Positions 1-5,230 of a DNA stretch of 5,303 bases are shown one piece after another. Within the stretch, counting starts at the first letter, position 1. Each line of letters starts with the position of its first letter. The translations under genes and the position numbers were made by a program. A model generated the notes under the pieces. The model saw nothing but the letters and a program-made list of their open reading frames with translations. It did no database searches and was not told the DNA's origin. The DNA lies in the NCBI GenBank assembly GCA_903839965.1, contig CAIMEK010000383.1, forward strand, positions 1 to 5,303, written 5' to 3'. This DNA comes from an uncultured Acetobacteraceae bacterium. Lineage in GTDB: Bacteria; Pseudomonadota; Alphaproteobacteria; Acetobacterales; Acetobacteraceae.

Positions 1-1026
1 CGCGCCGACCGCCAGGCCGCAGGGGGTGTCGAAGGCGATGGGGCCGGCGGCGTCGAGCGCGGCGGCGCGGGCGACGGCCCCGGCGGGCAGGTCGACGAAG
101 CGCAGCCGCGCGCCGGCGGCATTCGGGGCGGCCGGCCCGGCGCAGGCGACCGACAGCGTGCCGGTATCCAGCGGCGTGGCGTTGTCGCCGGGGGCGATGG
201 GTCGGGCCGAGACGAAGCGGAACAGGTTGCTGCCCGCGCGGCCGTCGGTGCTGAACACCACCGCCCGCCCGTCCGCGGCCAACGTGGCGACCAGCCCGAC
301 GCGAGGCAGCCGGCCGAGCGCCGTGCGCTTGACCGGCAGCGCCTGCCACTCGAGCGGATCGAGTTCCACCACCCAGCCGTACAGGCCGCGGGTGGAGCGC
401 TCGGCATAGAGGTCGTCGACATTGGCCAGGCGCTCGAACCAGGGGTCCGGGTCGCCTTCCGCCAGCAGCACGCTGCCCCAGGGGGTGGCGCAGCCGCCGC
501 CGACCGCCAGCACGCCCTGCACAACGTCGCCAAGCGCGGCCGTGGCCGGGCCGGCCAGGCGGCACAGGGTGCGGGCGGTCAGGCGGCGGGAGCGCAGGCC
601 GCCCTCGACGGGCAGCCAGCGGCCGCCGCGCTGTTCCAGGTCGAGGAGCGAGGCGCCCTGGGCCAGCCCGGCCAGCCCGGGCCGGTCGCGCCCGCCCGGG
701 AACATCATGCGCGCCTCGGCGGTGGGGTGCGCGACCGCCAGCACGAGGCGGGGGGTGTCGGCCCGGTCGGACGGCGCCGGCACCGCGCCGAGCACGACCG
801 CGTCCCAGCCGAACTGGGTGGCGGCGGCGACGTCGGTGGGGTTGCGCGGCTCGAATTTCGGCGCGTCGAACTCGACGCGATCGCCCCAGCGGATCAAGAG
901 GTCGCGCCGCCAGTCCGGGGCGGGAGCGTCATCGGCACCGGGCGCACGGTGCTGGGCGGCGGAGGACAGCGGGCGCGCGGCGAGCAGGGCGCCGGCGGCC
1001 AGCAACGCGCGGCGGGGCAGGCTCAT
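1..1026 (-). CDS. PhoX/DUF839-family exported protein, degenerate phosphatase-like (3' end beyond window)
   Basis: The gene runs off the left edge; 342 codons from the ATG at 1026 are present. The N-terminus is an export signal: two arginines (R5, R6), an Ala/Leu-rich core and a likely signal-peptidase site near A24, so the mature protein should be periplasmic. The RR pair resembles a Tat signal, which PhoX proteins commonly use. Family landmarks appear in PhoX order: IRWGD (45-49), FGWDAVVLG (72-80), MFPGG (108-112), TPWGS (181-185), YGWVVELDP (216-224), TALGR (235-239) and LFRFVS (268-273). PhoX enzymes are Ca/Fe-dependent alkaline phosphatases that release phosphate from organic esters. 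Several expected metal- or substrate-binding positions differ here (NHE is AH-P, the Cys five residues before TPWG is Gly, the acidic pair after TPWG is EG, HE after TALGR is absent), so activity is doubtful. Family is fairly sure; phosphatase function is not. No clear Shine-Dalgarno precedes the ATG, but a short leader ORF overlaps it. Confidence 0.85.
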   Translation of the reverse strand, partial: MSLPRRALLAAGALLAARPLSSAAQHRAPGADDAPAPDWRRDLLIRWGDRVEFDAPKFEPRNPTDVAAATQFGWDAVVLGAVPAPSDRADTPRLVLAVAHPTAEARMMFPGGRDRPGLAGLAQGASLLDLEQRGGRWLPVEGGLRSRRLTARTLCRLAGPATAALGDVVQGVLAVGGGCATPWGSVLLAEGDPDPWFERLANVDDLYAERSTRGLYGWVVELDPLEWQALPVKRTALGRLPRVGLVATLAADGRAVVFSTDGRAGSNLFRFVSARPIAPGDNATPLDTGTLSVACAGPAAPNAAGARLRFVDLPAGAVARAAALDAAGPIAFDTPCGLAVGA

Positions 1027-1073
1027 GGTGCCCCGGCAGGCGGGCGGGCCGCACGCGGCTTGGGTTCGGTCAT
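1023..1073 (-). CDS. Possible 16-residue leader peptide overlapping the PhoX-like start
   Basis: A 16-residue frame, MTEPKPRAARPPAGAP, starts at the ATG at 1073-1071 and ends with a TGA at 1025-1023 that overlaps the PhoX-like ATG as ATGA. A GAAGG Shine-Dalgarno-like run (1084-1080) sits 6 nt before it, a better ribosome site than anything directly before the PhoX-like ATG. This would fit translational coupling. It is out of frame with the downstream gene (47 nt offset), so it is not simply a longer N-terminus unless a base was lost here. Pro/Ala/Arg-rich frames arise by chance at this GC content, so coding status is uncertain. Confidence 0.3.
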   Translation of the reverse strand: MTEPKPRAARPPAGAP

Positions 1074-1078
1074 GCGCT

Positions 1079-1098
1079 ACCTTCGCTCGTGCGAAGGT
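1079..1098. promoter_or_regulatory. Perfect 8-bp inverted repeat with 4-nt loop between divergent genes
   Basis: On the plus strand the arms are ACCTTCGC (1079-1086) and GCGAAGGT (1091-1098), separated by TCGT. It lies in the 168-bp gap between the PhoX-like gene and the aminotransferase. On the minus strand the 3' arm contains the GAAGG ribosome-site candidate of the leader ORF, so in mRNA the hairpin would hide it. As DNA it could equally be an operator for a dimeric repressor. There is no T-run, so an intrinsic terminator is unlikely. The repeat is seen directly; its role is inference. Confidence 0.5.
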
Positions 1099-1132
1099 GG
1101 CAGCCCGGGCGGGCGGGGGCAAGCCGGCAGGG

Positions 1133-1160
1133 TTCCGACGGGGGCCGAAACAGCTAGAAT
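1133..1160 (+). promoter_or_regulatory. Probable sigma70-type promoter of the aminotransferase
   Basis: The -10 candidate TAGAAT (1155-1160) matches TATAAT at five of six positions. A weak -35 candidate TTCCGA (1133-1138) lies 16 nt upstream. Transcription would start near 1167, leaving a leader of about 28 nt that contains the gene's Shine-Dalgarno. The in-frame ATG at 1159 overlaps this -10 box, which argues against it as the start codon. Confidence 0.5.
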
Positions 1161-1194
1161 GGCGTCCCGCGACCTTTCCCGAGGGGGACCGACC

Positions 1195-2595
1195 ATGCGC
1201 CAGCCGCGCGCCAATTCCACCGCCGCCCGCGATATCGCCCATACCCTGCATCCCTACACCGACCTCAAGGCGCATCTGCAGGGCGAGCCGATGGTGATCC
1301 AACGCGGCGAAGGCGTGCGCGTGTTCGACGAGAACGGCCGCGGCTACATCGAGAGCGGCGCCGGCCTGTGGTGCGCCAGCCTCGGGTTTTCCAACGAGCG
1401 GCTGGTCGAGGCGGCGGCGGCGCAGATGCGCAGGCTGCCGTTCTACCACGCGTTCAACGCCAAGACGCACGCGCCGATGGTCGAGCTGGCCGAGATGCTG
1501 ATCCAGCGCGCGCCGGTGCCGATGAGCCGGGTGTTCTTTGCCAACTCGGGCAGCGAGGCCAACGATTCGGCCATCAAGATGGCCTGGTATTTCAACAATG
1601 CCGTCGGCCGGCCGGCCAAGAAGAAGATCATCGGGCGGAACAAGGGCTACCACGGCGTCACGCTCGCGGTCGCCGGGCTGACCGGGCTGGCGGGCAACCA
1701 TCGCAGCTTCGACGTGCCGCTGCCCGGCTTCCTGCACACGGTGTGCCCGCATTTCTACCACGGCGCGCTCGCCGGGGAGAGCGAGGAGCAGTTCGCCACG
1801 CGCTGCGCGGACGACCTGGAGAAGCTGATCCTCGCCGAGGGGCCGGACACGGTGGCGGCGATGTGGGCCGAGCCGGTGTTTGGCGCCGGCGGCGTGATCG
1901 TGCCGCCGCCGACCTACTACGAGAAGATCCAGGCGGTGCTGCGCCGCTACGACGTGCTGTTCGTCGCCGACGAGGTGATCTGCGGCTTCTGGCGCACCGG
2001 CAACTACTGGGGCAGCCAGACCTTCGGCATGCGGCCCGACATGCTGGTGTGCGCCAAGGCGCTGTCGGCGGCCTACCTGCCGATCTCGGCGGTGCTGGTG
2101 AACGAGCGGATCTTCCGCGCGCTGGCGGAGGAGAGCCACACGATCGGCACGTTCGGGCACGGCTACACCTACTCCGGTCATCCGGTGCCGGCGGCGGTGG
2201 CGGTGGAAACGCTGAAGCTCTACGACGAGTTGGGCATCGGCGCGCATGTGAACGAGGTCGGCCCCTACCTGCAGGCCGAACTGCGCCGGCGGTTCGAGGG
2301 CCACGACCTGGTGGGGGAAGTGCGCGGGGTGGGGCTGATCGGCGCGGTCGAGCTGGTGGCGGACAAGGCCGCGCATGCGAATTTCGACCCGACGCTGAAA
2401 CTGGGCGCGCGCTGGGCCAAGCTGTGCGAGGCCAACGGGGTGATCGGCCGCGCGCTCGGCGGCGACGTGCTGGCGTTCAGCCCGCCGCTGATCATCACCG
2501 CCGCCGAGATCGACGAGATGCTGGACGGGGTGGCGAAGGCGCTCGACGAGCTGACGGTGCAGCTGCGGCGGGAGCGGATTGCCGCGGTCGGCTGA
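1195..2595 (+). CDS. Class III PLP-dependent aminotransferase (omega-transaminase type)
   Basis: A complete 466-residue protein, normal for omega-amino acid:pyruvate transaminases (fold type I, cytosolic). These enzymes move an amino group from an omega-amino acid or amine (beta-alanine, putrescine and similar) to a keto acid such as pyruvate. Visible landmarks are W59 in the N-terminal substrate loop, NSGSEAN (117-123) binding the PLP phosphate, GYHG (151-154) with Y152 stacking on the cofactor, DEVICGF (259-265) with D259 contacting the pyridine nitrogen, K288 in AKALS as Schiff-base lysine, T325 in HGYTYSGHP, and R419 at the place of the flipping arginine that binds substrate carboxylates. 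The ATG at 1195 is preceded by GAGGGGG (1181-1187) at 7 nt. A tryptophan (W266) replaces the usual glycine in GFGRTG. The amine donor cannot be deduced; neighbours give no pathway link. Family certain, substrate unknown. Confidence 0.95.
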   Translation: MRQPRANSTAARDIAHTLHPYTDLKAHLQGEPMVIQRGEGVRVFDENGRGYIESGAGLWCASLGFSNERLVEAAAAQMRRLPFYHAFNAKTHAPMVELAEMLIQRAPVPMSRVFFANSGSEANDSAIKMAWYFNNAVGRPAKKKIIGRNKGYHGVTLAVAGLTGLAGNHRSFDVPLPGFLHTVCPHFYHGALAGESEEQFATRCADDLEKLILAEGPDTVAAMWAEPVFGAGGVIVPPPTYYEKIQAVLRRYDVLFVADEVICGFWRTGNYWGSQTFGMRPDMLVCAKALSAAYLPISAVLVNERIFRALAEESHTIGTFGHGYTYSGHPVPAAVAVETLKLYDELGIGAHVNEVGPYLQAELRRRFEGHDLVGEVRGVGLIGAVELVADKAAHANFDPTLKLGARWAKLCEANGVIGRALGGDVLAFSPPLIITAAEIDEMLDGVAKALDELTVQLRRERIAAVG

Positions 2596-2674
2596 TCGCG
2601 GCCATGTCGGTGCAGCCATGGTGGCACGGCGCTGTCCGCGCGCCTGGCCCAGGGGTTGCGGACGGTCCCGACGC

Positions 2675-3736
2675 TCAGCGCGCCCGGCTTACCGTGTAGT
2701 CCGCCACCCCGAGCAGGCTGGTCTTGAGCGGACTGTCCGGGAATATGGACAGGCTGGCCTTCGCCTCGGCGGCCGAACGGGCGGCCCGGTCGAGCGTTGC
2801 GGCGATGGCATGGTGGCGGGCCATCAGGTCCATGGCATGCGCCAGGTCGTCGGCGGTCTGCTCGCTGTCGCCGATGGTGCGCTGCCAGAACCGCCGCTCG
2901 TGGTCGTCGCCGGCGGCATAGGCCACCAGCACGGGGAGCGTGACCTTGCCCTCGCGGAAATCGTCGCCGACGGTCTTGCCGAGCTTGGCCTGGTCGGCGG
3001 CGTAGTCGAGCGCGTCGTCCACCAACTGGAAACCGATGCCGATATTCATGCCGTACTCGGCCAGCGCCGCCTCCTGCGCCGGCGGGCGGGCGGTCACCAC
3101 AGCGCCCACCTGGCAGGCGGCGGCGAACAGGGCGGCGGTCTTGCCGCGAATCACGTCGAGATAGCGCGCCTCGGTGGTGTCCAGGTCGTTCTGCGTGGCC
3201 AGTTGCAGCACCTCGCCCTCGGCGATGGTGGCGGCGGCCTGGGAGAGGATTTCCAGCACCTTCAGCGAGCCGTCGGCGACCATGAGCTGGAACGCGCGGG
3301 CGAGCAGGAAATCGCCCACCAGCACGCTGGCCTTGTTGCCGAACACGGCGTTGGCGCTGGCCAGGCCGCGGCGCAGCGTGCTCTCGTCCACCACGTCGTC
3401 GTGCAGCAGGGTCGCGGTGTGGATGAACTCGATGCAGGCCGCCAGGCGCACATGGCGCAGCCCGCCCTGGTAGCCGCACATGCGGGCGGCGGCGAGCGTC
3501 AGCAACGGGCGCAACCGCTTGCCGCCGGCGGCGACGATGTGCGCCGCCAGTTGCGGAATGAGCACGACCGGGCTGTCCATGTGCTCGACGATGGTGCGGT
3601 TGCAGGCGACGAGGTCGTCGCGCAGCAGGTCGATCAGGGCGTCCAGCACCGCCTCGCCGTCGCCGCCGGGGGCGGACGGGACGACCTCGGCCACCGGGTT
3701 CGACTTGGAGTGCGGCAGGCTGGCGACAACGCCCAA
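2675..3736 (-). CDS. ispB: Long-chain polyprenyl diphosphate synthase (octaprenyl/decaprenyl type), TTG start
   Basis: A 353-residue trans-prenyltransferase that adds isopentenyl diphosphate units to an allylic primer to make the C40-C50 side chain for ubiquinone. Counted from the TTG, GGKRLRP is at 71-77, the first Asp-rich motif HDDVVDES is at 112-119 (D113, D114, D117), LVGD at 139-142, the second Asp-rich motif LVDDALDY at 238-245, and GDDFREGKVTLP at 257-268. The residue five before the first Asp is a small alanine, as in long-chain enzymes, and the stretch FIHTATLLHDDVVDES closely resembles E. coli IspB. Product length (C40 or C50; alphaproteobacteria usually make Q10) is inferred. I chose TTG at 3736 because GGGGAGAG (3748-3741) precedes it by 4 nt; an in-frame ATG at 3793 would add 19 residues, but it lies in the -10 box and lacks a ribosome site. 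An in-frame GTG further downstream is less well supported. It is convergent with the aminotransferase and divergent from the DUF2007 gene. Confidence 0.93.
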   Translation of the reverse strand: MGVVASLPHSKSNPVAEVVPSAPGGDGEAVLDALIDLLRDDLVACNRTIVEHMDSPVVLIPQLAAHIVAAGGKRLRPLLTLAAARMCGYQGGLRHVRLAACIEFIHTATLLHDDVVDESTLRRGLASANAVFGNKASVLVGDFLLARAFQLMVADGSLKVLEILSQAAATIAEGEVLQLATQNDLDTTEARYLDVIRGKTAALFAAACQVGAVVTARPPAQEAALAEYGMNIGIGFQLVDDALDYAADQAKLGKTVGDDFREGKVTLPVLVAYAAGDDHERRFWQRTIGDSEQTADDLAHAMDLMARHHAIAATLDRAARSAAEAKASLSIFPDSPLKTSLLGVADYTVSRAR

Positions 3737-3740
3737 ATGA

Positions 3741-3748
3741 CTCTCCCC
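3741..3748 (-). promoter_or_regulatory. Shine-Dalgarno deciding the TTG start of the prenyl synthase
   Basis: Read on the minus strand, GGGGAGAG ends 4 nt before TTG at 3736, with its GGAG core about 6-7 nt away. It is the strongest ribosome site in this leader and lies downstream of the competing ATG at 3793, so it can only serve the TTG (or a later codon). Confidence 0.6.
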
Positions 3749-3788
3749 GGGGGGCCATAACGCTCTTGCGCATTGCGCGAACGCGGGC

Positions 3789-3818
3789 ACCATATCGGCC
3801 GGATGGAAGCAGGGTCAA
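3789..3818 (-). promoter_or_regulatory. Probable sigma70-type promoter of the polyprenyl diphosphate synthase
   Basis: On the minus strand, TTGACC (3818-3813; five of six to TTGACA) is followed after 18 nt by TATGGT (3794-3789; four of six to TATAAT). Transcription would begin near 3782, giving a leader of roughly 45 nt with the GGGGAGAG ribosome site. The upstream ATG at 3793 is inside the -10 hexamer and so would not be in the transcript. Confidence 0.5.
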
Positions 3819-3844
3819 GGCAAGGGGATTCAAGGCGTTGACCC
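3812..3844. repeat. Inverted repeat GGGTCAA/TTGACCC with CAAGG direct repeats in the divergent promoter
   Basis: A 7-bp perfect inverted repeat, GGGTCAA (3812-3818) and TTGACCC (3838-3844), is separated by 19 nt. Within and touching it are three CAAGG copies starting at 3816, 3821 and 3831, spaced 5 and 10 bp. The left arm overlaps the -35 box of the minus-strand promoter, so a protein binding here could control the prenyl synthase and possibly the DUF2007 operon. Presence is seen directly; an operator role is inference and chance is not excluded. Confidence 0.35.
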
Positions 3845-3879
3845 GCGCGATCCTTCCTGCTCTGCAAGGAAGCCCCCGC

Positions 3880-4086
3880 ATGCGGATCGTCGCGGTCTCC
3901 AACGACCTGGTACGGCTCAGCTTCCTCGGCGCGCTGCTGCGCGACGCCGGGATCGGCAGCGTGGTGCTGGATGGCCATGTGAGCGCGGTGGAGGGCAGCA
4001 TCGGCGCCATTCCGCGCCGGCTCGCGGTGGCCGAGAACGACGAGCACCGGGCGCGCCGCGTGCTGGCGGAGGCCGGCGAGGACTGA
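3880..4086 (+). CDS. DUF2007 domain protein (small putative signal-transducing protein)
   Basis: A 68-residue protein covering one DUF2007 domain and nothing else. Typical family features are the opening beta strand followed by SNDLVRLSFLGALLRDAGI (residues 7-25), VVLDGHVSAVEGSIGAIPRRLAV around 28-50 and a closing acidic helix ending EAGED. The family is annotated as putative signal-transducing, but to my knowledge no biochemical role is established; I assign none. It has no signal peptide or membrane segment, so it should be cytosolic. AAGGAAG (3866-3872) stands 7 nt before the ATG and fixes the start; the frame is open further upstream (from 3766), but that extension has no ribosome site and is not domain-like. 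The TGA overlaps the methyltransferase ATG as TGATG, so the two are probably translated together. Confidence 0.85.
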   Translation: MRIVAVSNDLVRLSFLGALLRDAGIGSVVLDGHVSAVEGSIGAIPRRLAVAENDEHRARRVLAEAGED

Positions 4087-4817
4087 TGGAAAACGCCGCC
4101 ATGGCGGTGGCCGAGGGCACGCTGCTGGGCGGCCGCGTGCGCCATGCGCAGCCGCTGGCGGGCCATCGCACCGGACTGGAACCGGTGCTGCTGGCGGCCG
4201 CCGTGCCGGCCCGGCCGGGCGAGCGGGTGCTGGAGGGCGGCACCGGCAGCGGCGCCGCCCTGCTCTGCCTGGCGGCGCGCGTGCCGGGGTTGCGCGGGGT
4301 CGGCATGGAGCGCGACCCCGCCATGGCGGCGCTGGCGCGCGCCAACGCGACGGCCAACGGCGCCGACCTCACGATCCTCGAAGGCGACATCGCCACGCTG
4401 CACCCCGACGGCGTGTTCGACCACGCGCTGGCCAACCCGCCCTGGCACGGCCAGGGAACCGCGTCGCCGGAACCGCTGCGCGAGTCGGCCAAGCGCGGGG
4501 CGCCGGGCCTCCTCGCTCTATGGGCCGCACGCCTGGCGGCGCCGCTGCGCCATCGCGGCACCCTCACCCTGGTCACTGCCGCCGCCGCCCTGCCCGCCGC
4601 CCTGGCGGCCTTGCAAGCAGCGAACTGCGGCAGCCCCGCCGTGCTGCCGCTCTGGCCGCGCGCCGGCCAGCCGGCCGTGCTGGTGCTGCTGCAAGGCAGC
4701 AAAGGCGGCCGCGGACCGTGCCGCCTGCTGCCGGGGTTGGTGCTGCACGCCGCCGACGGATTCACCCAGGAAGCCGACCTGGTCCTGCGCACCGGCGATG
4801 CATTGGCGATGCAGTAA
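4086..4817 (+). CDS. SAM-dependent N6-adenine-type methyltransferase, TrmN6-like (COG4123)
   Basis: A 243-residue class I Rossmann-fold methyltransferase, the usual size for the TrmN6/YfiC family, which methylates N6 of A37 in tRNA1(Val). Visible landmarks are an N-terminal GHRTGLEPVLLAAAVP stretch (26-41; family form roughly GYR-G-DPVLLAAAV), SAM-binding motif I VLEGGTGSG (48-56), an acidic ribose-binding residue in GMERDP (73-78), EGD (99-101) and the catalytic NPPW tetrad (117-120) of amino-group methyltransferases. Motif I reads EGGTGSG rather than the usual DLG-G-G form. The fold and N6-type chemistry are well supported; the tRNA substrate is inferred from family resemblance. Its start overlaps the DUF2007 stop by one base, with GAGG (4078-4081) 4 nt upstream. 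An internal ATG at 4101 would remove five residues and is less well placed. The TAA stop abuts the IS630 remnant, so the native C-terminus may have been altered. Confidence 0.88.
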   Translation: MENAAMAVAEGTLLGGRVRHAQPLAGHRTGLEPVLLAAAVPARPGERVLEGGTGSGAALLCLAARVPGLRGVGMERDPAMAALARANATANGADLTILEGDIATLHPDGVFDHALANPPWHGQGTASPEPLRESAKRGAPGLLALWAARLAAPLRHRGTLTLVTAAAALPAALAALQAANCGSPAVLPLWPRAGQPAVLVLLQGSKGGRGPCRLLPGLVLHAADGFTQEADLVLRTGDALAMQ

Positions 4818-5196
4818 TACCGACTGTCGCTTCCGGCGACTCATGTGGGCCAGGAATCGGCTTTGAACCGGGATTCGGATACCTCCGGTCATGGTTTTCT
4901 GACGCTGGAGGTTTTGATGCGTGCTGGTGTCAAGATCACTCGTATGGATCATACGGCGTCGGTTTTGCGCGGCATTGCGGCGAAGAGCCCCGATGGCGCG
5001 CAGGTGCGCCGTCTGTTGGCATTGGCGCTGATCTTGGAAGGTCACCGGCGCGGGACGGCTGCGGCGGTTGCCGGGATGGACCGGCAGACGCTGCGCGACT
5101 GGGTGCACCGCTACAACGCCGAAGGGGTATCGGGGCTTTGGTCGATCCGAACCGGGCACCCCTCGGCAACCCCACCCTGCGGAGGTACTGGTGCCA
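4818..5196 (+). mobile_element. 5' remnant of an IS630-family insertion sequence
   Basis: About 100 nt of non-coding sequence after the methyltransferase stop leads into an IS630-type transposase start with a good ribosome site, as in an intact left end of such an element. Homology ends near 5196, before the SDR gene. Codons such as GTT, TTG, CGT, GAT and CAT are far more common than in the flanking genes. IS630 elements insert at TA; TA occurs at 4815-4816 and 4818-4819, so the true left boundary may be either. I saw no right terminal repeat. The right edge lies anywhere from about 5190 to 5230. Confidence 0.65.
4917..5196 (+). pseudogene. IS630-family transposase, frameshifted and 3'-truncated
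   Basis: It starts at the ATG at 4917, with GGAGG (4907-4911) 5 nt upstream. About 75 residues match IS630 transposase N-termini: ITRMDHTA (7-14), DGAQVRRLLALALILEG (26-42), then a helix-turn-helix region RGTAAAVAGMDRQTLRDWVHRYN (45-67, shown as a range) that would bind the terminal repeats. The family's next segment, roughly DR-xxGxPRxLxP, is not found in this frame but appears one frame over from about 5142 (RSEPGTPRQPHPAEVLV), pointing to a frameshift between 5136 and 5145. The DDE catalytic domain is missing entirely, so the gene cannot encode an active transposase. The original frame has no stop and continues to the window edge across antisense SDR sequence, which is an artefact. Confidence 0.75.
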
Positions 5197-5230
5197 CGCG
5201 GTGGTCGGGGGCTGTCGGCCATGGGAGGGG

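Noticed and set aside
661..678. Two tandem copies of the 9-mer GGCCAGCCC.
   Set aside because: It encodes a short Gly-Leu-Ala repeat inside the PhoX-like protein and has no sign of being a functional DNA repeat.
1027..1194. A PhoB-type (phosphate starvation) box upstream of the PhoX-like gene.
   Set aside because: No CTGTCAT-like direct repeats were found on either strand of the divergent gap.
26..1297. Plus-strand open frames over the PhoX-like gene, including a 291-codon one.
   Set aside because: They have low-complexity Ser/Arg/Ala/Pro composition and no motifs, while the minus strand shows consistent PhoX landmarks and an export signal.
2596..2674. Convergent gap between aminotransferase and prenyl synthase searched for a bidirectional terminator; GGCGC (2628-2632) can pair with GCGCC (2640-2644).
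   Set aside because: The stem is short and has no T-run on either strand; such pairings are common by chance at this GC content. Nothing else is seen in the 79 bp.
3838..3866. TTGACC (3838-3843) as the -35 box of the DUF2007 operon.
   Set aside because: The hexamer at the right distance (TCTGCA) is a poor -10, and transcription would start after the ribosome site at 3866-3872.
2265..4448. 727-codon open frame on the minus strand covering the prenyl synthase, the DUF2007 gene and part of the methyltransferase.
   Set aside because: It is a shadow frame: Arg/Gly/Pro/Ala-rich with no family motif, and it overlaps well-supported genes in other frames. Long empty frames are expected at this GC content.
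4826..4840. Small inverted repeat GTCGC-N5-GCGAC just after the methyltransferase stop, considered as an intrinsic terminator.
   Set aside because: The stem is only 5 bp and no T-run follows; it more likely belongs to the IS end region.
5208..5225. CTGTCGGCCAT as a decayed right terminal repeat of the IS630 element.
   Set aside because: Beyond the shared GTCGG core it matches the reverse complement of the left end poorly, so I cannot support it.
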